Assembly (NCBI RefSeq): GCF_022376445.1
Contig: NW_025955326.1
Location: 1 to 39,320 of the forward strand
DNA length: 39,320 nt
Direction: 5' to 3'
Source: Fomitopsis serialis
Taxonomy: Eukaryota > Basidiomycota > Agaricomycetes > Polyporales > Fomitopsidaceae
Shown: positions 9,087 through 17,440 of the stretch, piece by piece
How positions within the stretch are numbered: position 1 is the stretch's first letter
Layout of the letters: each line of letters starts with the position of its first letter
The notes under the pieces: model-generated
What the model was told of the DNA's origin: nothing
Database searches by the model: none
What the model saw: the letters and a program-made list of their open reading frames with translations, nothing else
Position numbers and translations under genes: made by a program

Positions 9087-10047
9087 ATTGTGTGAACCAT
9101 CTATCACCTCTATGGCTACTTCTTGCACCCCTTCGTACTCTTCGTCACCGAATAGCGGATCGTCTTGAAAGGCGTTCCCCTCCCCTTCCGCATCCGCATC
9201 CGCATCCATAAGGGCGCCATCCACGTCGAGGGCTTCCTCATCATTGGTCGTGGCACATTGAAGAGAGTCTTCGACAGGTCCGGAAGAGCCTCTTCTCCAC
9301 TGTATCGAGGCTGATATACCAGTCGAAAGCGTACGATCGACATCAGCATCGGCCACTTCGCGCAGATCTACGATTAGGCGGGAGAGGAGGATAGCCGTCA
9401 AGCTTCACAGCATGTCAGTCATTCTTTATGCAGAGCTAGAATCGGCCAGCTTACACGTCCGAAAATAGTGTTGCGACCAGGTTGATCTCGACGATGGCAT
9501 TCTGCAAACGGCGTCACCATATCGCACGTCAACATATCGTGGTACTATTGATGCACCCACTCACGCTCCATATCGATGCCAGCGCGGTACAAGCATTCAT
9601 GACGAAAAGCACGCTGAAATGGATGTCACATGAGTCTCGCGTGTATGGTACGGGCTTGCCGACTTGCCAGAAGTATGCAGTCCCTGGAAGCTGTGTTTTA
9701 GCCTGAGGTAGGACAGTTGATTACTACGTAGTGCACGAACCTCCGCGTAGCATGGTGGTCGAAAGCGATGGCTTTCCGCTTAGCATTTCACGGAGCTTAA
9801 CCGTCCGCCCGCTGCTCCTCCACGTAAGCAACAAGGCACATCCGTCGGCGATGGTCACGGATGTTCGTGTGACGATTTCCACTACGTCAGCAATGATATA
9901 ACACATATGGTCAGTCGCTGCTTGACTTCACTATCAAATCTGACTCGCGTCTGAAACAGATAGGACAGGGTAAGTTATTTCTATTACGGGGCCGTGATGC
10001 ATGCGAGCACTTACTTGTTGTGCACAGCTACAGGGATCCGCGAGTTC
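9084..10047 (-). pseudogene. 3' part of a DUF6533 gene disrupted by the copia insertion
   Basis: Exons on the minus strand: end of the interrupted exon 10047-10015 (NSRIPVAVHN), about 9917-9741 (ADVVEIVTRTSVTIADGCAL then SLSTTMLRG), 9683-9668 (16 nt, GTAYF), 9613-9565 (VLFVMNACTALASIWS), 9501-9455 and 9402-9084 (LTAILLSRLIVDLREV plus an acidic tail ending GSHN). This is the C-terminal half of a DUF6533 protein, and its exon pattern parallels the gene at 1059-2739, including the 16-nt exon. The intron after 9668 starts with GC rather than GT (gcaagt). The 10015/9917 junction does not close in frame in the simplest model. Exon 1 to the interrupted exon lie beyond the retrotransposon at 16602-17440. 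Confidence 0.75.
10043..10047. repeat. Target-site duplication AGTTC, left copy
   Basis: AGTTC immediately precedes the TGTTGAAC start of the left LTR and is repeated directly after the right LTR (16602-16606). Five-base duplications are the rule for Ty1/copia integrases. The target site lies within a coding exon of the DUF6533 gene. Confidence 0.9.
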
Positions 10048-10612
10048 TGTTGAACAAGGAGTGGTGTGGCGTAGCTGAAGGCAAAACTACAAAGGAGCAA
10101 ACAAAGGACTGCAATAAAGGAGGACTTACAACAGATCTCTAGACTGCTGAGAGGGAAGACTCAGGAGGCGTAGAATGAGAGAAGAGATCGTTATATTACA
10201 GGGGCATCCAGCCCAGTATATATACACATGAGAGAGCCATCACATGATCGTACAGTAAGCATAATAGCATGACATCGTAATGGTGCAATGAGCAATGATG
10301 CGATGATTGCACCATGGATAGAACGTACTGGAAAGGACTGGACAGGACCGGAAGGGAATCTGGACAGTCCTAGAACATGATATCATAGTGATGTCATAGT
10401 GATGTCATCAAGGAACGTGCTGGAACATCCTGGAAAGTACTGGAAGGTAGTGGAATGTTCCGTACAAGTCTAGAACAGATCATGTGCTACAGGTCTGGAT
10501 CAAGTCCGTAAGAAATGTATGTAATATGTAGCAACGAAGAACATAAGTCCATAACGGGTAAAGGATAAGTCCTATCCCGTAGTGTAACACCCAAAATAGT
10601 CGAAGTTCAACA
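10048..10612 (-). repeat. 3' LTR of the copia element (left copy)
   Basis: 565 bp, TGTTGAAC...GTTCAACA. In element orientation U3 begins at 10612. It holds two 10-bp-phased GAA/TTC arrays (10460-10411 and 10353-10321), an 11-bp direct repeat of atgtcatagtg between them (10381-10410), and TATATATAC at 10217-10226. It appears identical to the copy at 16037-16601, aligned at a constant offset of 5989. Confidence 0.95.
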
Positions 10613-10621
10613 CTCCCACTT
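10613..10621 (-). other. Polypurine tract of the copia element
   Basis: Read on the minus strand, AAGTGGGAG directly abuts the 3' LTR, a few bases after the Gag-Pol stop. Its position and purine content fit the plus-strand primer of LTR elements. It is short and interrupted by one T. Confidence 0.6.
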
Positions 10622-10623
10622 GT

Positions 10624-13600
10624 TCAAGATGCTACAAGCATGCCAGAAGACGACCTGAACTTCTCAATTGCATTGAGAGGAACATTCTTCGTCAAGCAGT
10701 CAGCAAGCTGGTCTTCGCTCGCGACGTAGTAGATCTCAGTTTCACCACGCTCGTAGAACTCGCGTATATAGTGATACCTGATCTCTATATGCTTGGTTCG
10801 GCGGTCCACAACAGGATTCACCGATAGGAAGATGCTTCCGTGGTTGTCTAAACAAAGAGGAGTAGGACTGGACATGTTGTCTCCAAGCTCCTCGCCGAAA
10901 TGACGAAGCCAAGCCATCTGACGACAAGTGTCTGAGGCGGCCTTGTATTCTGCTTCAGTTGAAGACAGAGAAACAGTCGGCTGACGTCTCGACGCCCACG
11001 AAATGACACAATTGGCCATCATGAAGATGAAACCGCTTGTTGAATGCCTATCATCGCGGTCTTCGGCCCAATCTGAGTCTGAGTAGGCAATCAGACCAGA
11101 GTTACTGCCGCCATCATAACAGAGCGCAAAACTCTTAGTTCCTTGCAAGTAGCGCAGAACGTAGAATGCCAAACGCATATGCTCTTTAGATGGGTTGGAC
11201 GAAAACTTGGCCAATCGCGTGACCGCAAAAGCGATATCAGGCCTAGTACCTAGCATGGCGTACATGATACTGCCAATAATGCTCTGATACTTCGTCCTAA
11301 ACTCTTCGGTAGCAGTCTCAGTACTGCTCAGCAAGTTTGCACCCGCTGGCAACGGTGTTCGAGCTACTTTGCAGTTGCTCATTCCAAAACGCTCTAGGAC
11401 AGTCTCAACATAGTCTTCCTGGTCAACGAAGAGCCTGCGTGTAGAACGCTCTCGACGTATTCTAAGACCTAGGAAACGTTGGACTTCTCCCAAATCCGTC
11501 ATCTGGTATTCACTTGACAAGCGCTCTTTGACCGAATCAATGAAGGGCTTAGAGTTACCCAAGAGCAACAAGTCGTCGACATATAAAATGACGACACAGG
11601 TGTGATCTCCAGACTCACGGGTATAAACGTATACACCAGCATCCGAATATGTGCGCATAAAACCAAGCCCTAGGAGAGATGCATGGATCTTAGCATTCCA
11701 TTGGCGTGAAGCCTGCTTAAGTCCATATATAGCCTTCAGAAGAAGACAAACGTGGTCTTCCTTGCCTGGTACAACCCAGCCTTCAGGTTGTTCCATGTAG
11801 ATCTCCTCTTCAAGATCACCGTTCAGGAATGCCGTCTTGACATCCATCGACTCAATCTCCCAATCCTCAAGGGCTGCATGTGCAAGCAAGTATCGCACGG
11901 ATTCAAAACGCGCAACCGGGGAGAAGGTCTCGTGGTAATCCTGACCCCAAACTTGGGTGAAACCTTTGGCTACTAGACGAGCCTTATAACGACCATCATG
12001 CTTGATCGTATAAACCCAACGATTCTTAACGACCTTCCTGTTCTTAGGCCGTGGAACCAAAATCCAAGTCTTATTCTGAATCAGAGAGTCGTACTCAGAC
12101 TTCTCTGCACCTTGCCATTTCGACTTGTCAGGAGAACGCATGGCTTCAGAATGACTCTGAGGAACACCATAATTCGCTTCCGCAACAGCACGAGCCATCA
12201 TTAAAACGTCTGCTTCAGGCCGCTGATTCCCTTGAGTATCAGTGCGCCGGTCTATAGAAGCTGGAGGTTCATCTCCATAAACGTTGTCTCTGTTCCTCGC
12301 AGGATTTCTCCCAGCGCCATCTCTCCGAGGCCTTTGATATTGAGGCTGAGGAGGTGGAACAGGTTCAGGACGTGGCTGCTCATGCGGATGTTCTCCCACT
12401 GGCTCAGGTTCGACTTTTGGCTCTTCAGGTTCATCGTCATCGTCGTCTGTGGGTACAGGTTCAGGTAGAGGTACATCTACATCCTCCGGTTCCTCAAGAT
12501 CCGAAGGGTCAAACTGCGGCGGACCCAGGGACTTCGGGTCATTGCCTAAATCTTTGCGTGCTGGAAAGATCTCTTCATCAAAGGTCACATCACGAGACAC
12601 AATGATACTTCGAGTGGCCGGGTTCCAAAAACGATAGCCCTTTGAACCCTGTTCATAGCCAACAAAGATCATCTCGACTGCCTTCTTGTCGAGCTTCCCA
12701 GATCTCTGCTCTTTCGGCACATGCACAAACGCCTTGCACCCAAAAACTCTAAAATAGGAAACATCTGGGATTGTGCCGTCCCAGAGAGTAATGGGGCATT
12801 GCCACTTCAAGCGGCGCATGGGCTGACGATTGTAGATATGAACCGCCGTATCAACTGCCAATTGCCAAAAACCGTGACTTAGACCAGCTTGGTGTAGCAT
12901 GGCCATAGCCTTCTCTACAATAGTGCGATTCCAACGTTCAGCTCTGCCATTTTGCTGAGGCGAGCCAGCAACCGTCTTCTGGTGTTCAATACCATAAGAC
13001 TTGAGACGTGCCGTGAAAGCGTCAGAAGTGTATTCCCCCCCACGATCCGAGCGTAAACATTGTATCTTCTGCTTAGTGACATTCTCAGCCCACGCCTTAA
13101 AGTCCTCAAACGCACGGAGCGAATCAGACTTCTGCTTCAGGTAATAAGCACGGCCAAGACTTGAGTAGTCATCCAAGAAACTTATGAAGTACTTGAAACC
13201 ATTTGGCACAGAGGCCGTACGCATTGGACCATCTTCATCGGTATGAACTAATTCAAGAGGCCTAGAAGCTCTCTTTTCCGATGCAGGGAATGGGGCACGA
13301 TGAGATTTACCCCACTGACAACCTTCGCATGGAGACTTCTCAGGGTCTCCAATAGAATCGACACCCGTGGTATGGCTAGGCAGTTTCTCAAGAGCTTCCT
13401 TTGAAGGATGCCCAAAACGACGATGCCAGAGTTTCCAATCTGACGACGAAACAGTCTTTACAGACTTGCGGCTCAATATCTCCAAATACAACAGATACAA
13501 GTTATTGACAGGCGAATAGTCAGCCTGCAAGATGGCATTGCCAATGTTCTGTGTCTTTTGCCCATGTTCAAACTTACGGTCATAAATGACCATCCGTCCT

Positions 13601-15243
13601 GATCCTTGAATCAAACAGTAGTTCGTCCTCTCAATACATCCAGTTGAGAACAAACGACCAGATGCATACGGAATATAGGCAACATTCGTGATCGTCGTAG
13701 AAATGCGCCGTCCGTTGACTAAACAAACTCCCTTAACGGTACCTTCACCAAGTGCTTTGATGGTTGCTGATCCGGCGGTCTTAAAAACGATAGGGACACG
13801 ATACTCATGGTAGTCCCAGAAATCAGACAAATCATTGGTGATTGTCATAGACGCACCAGAATCCATAATCCAGTCAGTCATCTTTCCTCTATCCTCAGCG
13901 GAGTGATCCGCAACATAGAAAGAAGAAGTCAATTGAACGGAGCCAGCAGAGCTCTGATCTACTTGTACAACATTTGACGACTGTCCAGAACTACCAGCAC
14001 CATCCGACGTAGATACCGTATGTGAAGAATGTCCGTTAGAGTCCGCTTTACCCTTGCCCTTGCCCTTGCCTTTGGCCTTTCCCCCTTTGCCGCCCTTAGC
14101 CTGTGGGCGCAGATGAGGGTACTTGGTCCAACAATTCTCCTCGCCGTGCTTGCCGCCGCAATGACCACAAGGACCCGTCGACTTCCGCTTAATCTGCGAA
14201 GATTTTGAAGCGGACTGTCCCATACCGGAGCGACGAAGCGACTCCTCAGCCAAGATCTTGTTGACGACCGTCTCGACCTTCAACTCGGTCAATTTGACAG
14301 TTGCCATAAGAGCTGAGACCATCGTCTGGTACGTCTCCGGCACCTTGGACAAGAGGATGAGGGCCTGCGTAGAGTCGTCGAGCTTGATCCCGCCAGCAAT
14401 GACTTCCTTCAGACGAGTAACAATTTTGTTCGTCTGGTCCTGCAGGGGCTTAGAATCCGACATTTCAGGCGACTTGATGAGCGAGCAAAACAACGACCAG
14501 GAATAGGCCGCATCCGGAGTACCAAAAGCCTTTTTAAGGGCATCCCACATCGACTTTGCAGACTTCAGGGTCTCCCCGTCAGCCTCAAGGAGGTGATGAT
14601 GGATATTTCTATCCGTGCGCATCAGGAGAACACCCTGAGCGCGAGAGTTCATCTTGGAGTATCCCTCCAACGTGGTGGTACCCGGAGCGATAGCAGGCCA
14701 GGCTTCAATAAACGTGAGGTAGCCACGCATGGCAGCCGACCAATTAGCGTACTGAGACGCTTGGGCAAGCACAGGGATAGCGTCAGGCTTGACGTCTCCC
14801 ATGGTGGTAGTCAAAATAATAAACTCGTGGAAATCAGAAACTTCGGACTCAAAAACGATAGGATCTAGGAAATCCTCAGACGAAACTTCAGGTAGGGGAG
14901 TAGGAGGAGAATAATCTGTGTTGCTTGGCGATGGTAGCCTTACAACGTGTTCAGGACCAGGAGGTTGAGGTGCCTCCGAAAATGATTCAGCGAATACAAA
15001 GTCTTCCTGCCAGGAAGCAACCGGTAAGCCACCCCAACTACTTTCTTGTAGAGGGTGTTCAGGAGTATCGTAACGATTTGGACAAAGATGACGATCACAA
15101 GCCGACCAAGAATTCGCTTCTGGCTCGTAGTGATAATCGAAGACCTCCTGATAATCAAATAGATGCTGATGACCGGTACAATCGTAAGGAGTAATTTCCT
15201 CACTAGATTCGCTGTTGTCCGATTGATGCTCAAACGAAGCCAC
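10624..15243 (-). CDS. Ty1/copia Gag-Pol polyprotein (1539 aa)
   Basis: One uninterrupted frame. An N-terminal extension (residues 1-147, acidic, low complexity) precedes a second ATG at 14802 in a near-ideal context (accaccATGG). From there MGDVKPDAIPVL...WSAAMRGYL looks like the usual start of a copia Gag of UBN2 type. A CCHC-type knuckle follows at about 358-370 (CGHCGGKHGEENC, one residue shorter than canonical). Next come the protease motif DSGAS (about 460), GAG-pre-integrase LWHRRFGHPS with CEGCQWGKSHR, and the integrase catalytic triad in HTDEDG, RSDRGGEY and NGRAERWNR (about 665-763). Reverse transcriptase carries YVDD (about 1220). RNase H shows SDSDWAED, STEAEY and the HIEIRYHYIRE region. 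All catalytic residues are present. Whether translation starts at 15243 or 14802 is undecided; the internal start seems likelier for the core Gag. Confidence 0.95.
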   Translation of the reverse strand: MASFEHQSDNSESSEEITPYDCTGHQHLFDYQEVFDYHYEPEANSWSACDRHLCPNRYDTPEHPLQESSWGGLPVASWQEDFVFAESFSEAPQPPGPEHVVRLPSPSNTDYSPPTPLPEVSSEDFLDPIVFESEVSDFHEFIILTTTMGDVKPDAIPVLAQASQYANWSAAMRGYLTFIEAWPAIAPGTTTLEGYSKMNSRAQGVLLMRTDRNIHHHLLEADGETLKSAKSMWDALKKAFGTPDAAYSWSLFCSLIKSPEMSDSKPLQDQTNKIVTRLKEVIAGGIKLDDSTQALILLSKVPETYQTMVSALMATVKLTELKVETVVNKILAEESLRRSGMGQSASKSSQIKRKSTGPCGHCGGKHGEENCWTKYPHLRPQAKGGKGGKAKGKGKGKGKADSNGHSSHTVSTSDGAGSSGQSSNVVQVDQSSAGSVQLTSSFYVADHSAEDRGKMTDWIMDSGASMTITNDLSDFWDYHEYRVPIVFKTAGSATIKALGEGTVKGVCLVNGRRISTTITNVAYIPYASGRLFSTGCIERTNYCLIQGSGRMVIYDRKFEHGQKTQNIGNAILQADYSPVNNLYLLYLEILSRKSVKTVSSSDWKLWHRRFGHPSKEALEKLPSHTTGVDSIGDPEKSPCEGCQWGKSHRAPFPASEKRASRPLELVHTDEDGPMRTASVPNGFKYFISFLDDYSSLGRAYYLKQKSDSLRAFEDFKAWAENVTKQKIQCLRSDRGGEYTSDAFTARLKSYGIEHQKTVAGSPQQNGRAERWNRTIVEKAMAMLHQAGLSHGFWQLAVDTAVHIYNRQPMRRLKWQCPITLWDGTIPDVSYFRVFGCKAFVHVPKEQRSGKLDKKAVEMIFVGYEQGSKGYRFWNPATRSIIVSRDVTFDEEIFPARKDLGNDPKSLGPPQFDPSDLEEPEDVDVPLPEPVPTDDDDDEPEEPKVEPEPVGEHPHEQPRPEPVPPPQPQYQRPRRDGAGRNPARNRDNVYGDEPPASIDRRTDTQGNQRPEADVLMMARAVAEANYGVPQSHSEAMRSPDKSKWQGAEKSEYDSLIQNKTWILVPRPKNRKVVKNRWVYTIKHDGRYKARLVAKGFTQVWGQDYHETFSPVARFESVRYLLAHAALEDWEIESMDVKTAFLNGDLEEEIYMEQPEGWVVPGKEDHVCLLLKAIYGLKQASRQWNAKIHASLLGLGFMRTYSDAGVYVYTRESGDHTCVVILYVDDLLLLGNSKPFIDSVKERLSSEYQMTDLGEVQRFLGLRIRRERSTRRLFVDQEDYVETVLERFGMSNCKVARTPLPAGANLLSSTETATEEFRTKYQSIIGSIMYAMLGTRPDIAFAVTRLAKFSSNPSKEHMRLAFYVLRYLQGTKSFALCYDGGSNSGLIAYSDSDWAEDRDDRHSTSGFIFMMANCVISWASRRQPTVSLSSTEAEYKAASDTCRQMAWLRHFGEELGDNMSSPTPLCLDNHGSIFLSVNPVVDRRTKHIEIRYHYIREFYERGETEIYYVASEDQLADCLTKNVPLNAIEKFRSSSGMLVAS

Positions 15244-15307
15244 AGTGTGATGCTTTTATAACAAATCCAGGTATACAAAAAACGTATTGGTACGCTGACC
15301 AAAGATA

Positions 15308-15816
15308 CTACAAAACGATCCAGTCTAAATATCCGCCGTTCGAGATATGCACAAGCTCCCTAGTCACCTTGCGGTATCTACGTGCAAGTGGCTCTGTAGG
15401 AGTAGAAAACTCGACGTTCCCAACGCACTTGCACGCCCAAGAAACCTTCTCGCGCTGCTCCTTCGACCAGGTAGGAACCTTATCAATGTTCTGATCAAGC
15501 CAGTTGAGCTGATCAGCGAAGCGATGGAGAGCCTTCTGGTACTCGTCGTCGAGGCGATCAAAGAGATGCTTCTTGTCAAAGATCGCTTGGAAACGATCGC
15601 GGTAGCTTCTACTTTCTTGGCAAGAATGCCTTGAGCTTCGACGTCTGACTTCCGCTTGAAGTCAGGGAGAGGGCGAGGTGCTGACAGACGCTCAGCAAGA
15701 GGTCTGGGTTCAGAGGTGGGAGCGGTGGCGGGGCGAGAGGGGAGCGGATGAGACTGGGATCAAGAAAACGTTAAGATCAAAAGATCAACGTAGGTAGTGT
15801 CGGCGTCAGACCAACC
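15308..15816 (-). pseudogene. Degenerate coding-like block in the copia leader, function unknown
   Basis: Between the primer-binding site and Gag, the same strand carries protein-like sequence. One frame (15753 to about 15605) reads SHPLPSRPATAPTSEPRPLA then DFKRKSDVEAQGILAKKVEA. After a one-base frame change near 15600 it continues FDKKHLFDRLDDEYQKALHR, FADQLNWLDQNIDKVPTW, KEQREKVSWACKCVGNVEF and RRYRKVTRELVHISNGGYLD, with a stop at 15308. Upstream, VPKALSQRLSRVTRQ...KPERK (to 15816) could splice to it over a 62-nt intron with gttggt donor, cttaac branch and cccag acceptor. The charged, helix-forming composition argues for real ancestry. I do not recognise the family. It could be host sequence carried by the element, or a dead accessory or Gag-like frame. 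Confidence 0.45.
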
Positions 15817-16024
15817 TTTCTCTCAGGTTTGGCTGGAGGATAAACTTGTAAAGTACTCTGACGAGTAACCCTGGAAAGACGCTGGGACAAGGCCTTGGGC
15901 ACTATGTCACGCAACGCCAAACTCAGTCCAGAAGGACAGCAAACGGTGCCTAACTTACTCCTTGAAGAAGTAGGACTTTAAACAACAGTAGTGCGCACTG
16001 TAACAGGGAGCTGGTCAGTGACCG

Positions 16025-16036
16025 GGGCTCATAACC
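16025..16036 (-). other. Primer-binding site for initiator tRNA-Met (internal, half-tRNA type)
   Basis: Directly inside the 5' LTR the element reads GGTTATGAGCCC, which is complementary to the anticodon arm of eukaryotic initiator tRNA-Met (GGGCTCATAACC, anticodon CAT). Drosophila copia and yeast Ty5 are known to prime from this internal position using a cleaved initiator tRNA fragment rather than from the 3' CCA end. The match is exact over 12 bases and begins at the LTR boundary. Confidence 0.8.
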
Positions 16037-16205
16037 TGTTGAACAAGGAGTGGTGTGGCGTAGCTGAAGGCAAAACTACAAAGGAGCAAACAAAGGACTG
16101 CAATAAAGGAGGACTTACAACAGATCTCTAGACTGCTGAGAGGGAAGACTCAGGAGGCGTAGAATGAGAGAAGAGATCGTTATATTACAGGGGCATCCAG
16201 CCCAG

Positions 16206-16215
16206 TATATATACA
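16206..16215 (-). promoter_or_regulatory. TATA box of the copia 5' LTR
   Basis: TATATATAC (read on either strand as an alternating TA run) is the only strong TATA element in the LTR, about 385 bp from the U3 start. Transcription would begin about 30 bases to the left, near 16175-16180, marking the U3/R border. The identical motif in the other LTR is at 10217-10226. Confidence 0.55.
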
Positions 16216-16309
16216 CATGAGAGAGCCATCACATGATCGTACAGTAAGCATAATAGCATGACATCGTAATGGTGCAATGAGCAATGATGCGATGATTGCA
16301 CCATGGATA

Positions 16310-16449
16310 GAACGTACTGGAAAGGACTGGACAGGACCGGAAGGGAATCTGGACAGTCCTAGAACATGATATCATAGTGATGTCATAGTGATGTCATCAA
16401 GGAACGTGCTGGAACATCCTGGAAAGTACTGGAAGGTAGTGGAATGTTC
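16310..16449 (-). promoter_or_regulatory. Two phased GAA arrays in U3, step-type heat-shock-element-like
   Basis: In plus-strand coordinates GAA triplets start at 16402, 16412, 16422, 16432 and 16442, exactly 10 bp apart, and the last is followed by TTC in the arrangement GAAtgTTC. A second array has GAA or GAC at 16310, 16320, 16330 and 16340, again 10 bp apart. Heat-shock factor binds nGAAn units, and fungal step-type elements space them by one helical turn. The arrays lie roughly 100-240 bp upstream of the TATA box in element orientation. The left LTR has the same arrays at 10321-10353 and 10413-10460. Confidence 0.5.
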
Positions 16450-16601
16450 CGTACAAGTCTAGAACAGATCATGTGCTACAGGTCTGGATCAAGTCCGTAA
16501 GAAATGTATGTAATATGTAGCAACGAAGAACATAAGTCCATAACGGGTAAAGGATAAGTCCTATCCCGTAGTGTAACACCCAAAATAGTCGAAGTTCAAC
16601 A

Positions 16602-16606
16602 AGTTC
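16602..16606. repeat. Target-site duplication AGTTC, right copy
   Basis: AGTTC directly follows the CA end of the right LTR and matches the five bases before the left LTR (10043-10047). Removing the element and one copy restores an open exon of the DUF6533 gene. Confidence 0.9.
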
Positions 16607-17440
16607 AACACATAGCCTCCTCCTGGCTGTGAGGTGATGAAGAACCAGGTAGTTGCATTATACTATGTGCAATCGGCACGATCAGATAATACCCAGATAA
16701 CACTCGCGTAAAAAAAAACAACAAACGTACGATGTTGATACCCACAGGTATCAACCACCAAATAAAAACGAACGCTGGCGCGTAGATACTACTGCCTCTT
16801 CCATTGACGGCATACACTCGCATCGCGGTAATGACTGGGAAAATGGTGAATCCTTGCGTATGAAAGCAGCTACGAGGCCCGGATACGCACATCCCCAGAT
16901 CAGGTATAGGAGGCATAATATGACGTCGGCCATGACATTGATCGCCCAATTGCTGTCCCATCCCACTCAGACCAAAGAACTCGTGTTGCGAATATCCACA
17001 CTGACCTCTGCAATAGATAGGCGTGATTTTTAGTGGTTGAGCGAAGAGGGGCCAATGATGCTTGTTGACTTACCTGAAGCGACAGATTGGCAGGCGGGCA
17101 AATGTACAACAGCAGGAACCAAAGGAGTAGTATGTGCATTGATGTATGGAGCACAGGTACTGCGATACCGATCTTCTTTCGGTGCCATATCATGTCGATC
17201 TCCGACCCAAGGGTCAGTATGCGATCGTAGACACAGAGGGCTACAGAGGTCAATGTTTGAAAGTTGTGGTTGTGTCATTTCTGGATCTGGTACCGACTGA
17301 AAGTTGATAGCATAATCATATTATTGATCCTACGAGCATAAATCAGCGACACCTCTAGGACAAGAGCCATTACCAACGCCTTCGATGAAAGATACTCACA
17401 CACTGTAGCGGGCGTTCTCCACACTAGACTCGCTCGCCAT
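16602..17440 (-). pseudogene. 5' part of the DUF6533 gene disrupted by the copia insertion
   Basis: The likely start ATG at 17440 opens MASESSVENARYS. Downstream exons: to 17074 (TSVALCVYDRILTLGSEIDM then IWHRKKIGIAV, the DUF6533 signature), 17007-16891 (NWAINVMADVILCLLYLIW), 16834-16731 (ITAMRVYAVNGRGSSIY then IWWLIPVGINI) and 16626-16602 (PGGGYVLN), where the retrotransposon enters mid-exon. The same exon resumes at 10047. Apart from the exon 1/2 junction near 17250-17395, which I could not close with consensus splice sites, frames are open, so the gene was probably functional until the insertion. Function of the family is unknown. Confidence 0.75.

Larger units (their letters stand above)
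10048..16601 (-). mobile_element. Complete Ty1/copia LTR retrotransposon, minus orientation, 6554 bp
   Basis: The element is bounded by two 565-bp LTRs (10048-10612 and 16037-16601) with TG...CA ends and 8-bp terminal inverted repeats TGTTGAAC/GTTCAACA. A 5-bp duplication AGTTC flanks it. In the element's orientation, from right to left: 5' LTR, primer-binding site (16025-16036), leader with a degenerate coding block, one Gag-Pol frame (15243-10624), polypurine tract (10613-10621) and 3' LTR. Domain order protease-integrase-RT-RNase H is diagnostic of copia (Pseudoviridae-type) rather than gypsy. Reading both LTRs side by side I found no difference, and the polyprotein has no stop or frameshift, so the insertion is recent and possibly still competent. 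It splits a host DUF6533 gene. Confidence 0.95.
16037..16601 (-). repeat. 5' LTR of the copia element (right copy)
   Basis: 565 bp, same ends and internal motifs as the left LTR, with no difference noticed. As the 5' copy it would drive transcription leftward through the element, starting shortly below 16206. Being inside a minus-strand host gene, it would also read in the host sense direction into the 3' exons. Confidence 0.95.

Noticed and set aside
14940..15302. Alternative frames on both strands at the Gag start
   Set aside because: Shadows of the Gag-Pol frame; no copia or host motif.
10048..16601. Element as Ty3/gypsy or as a virus-derived insertion
   Set aside because: Integrase precedes reverse transcriptase, which is the copia order, and no envelope-like frame is present.
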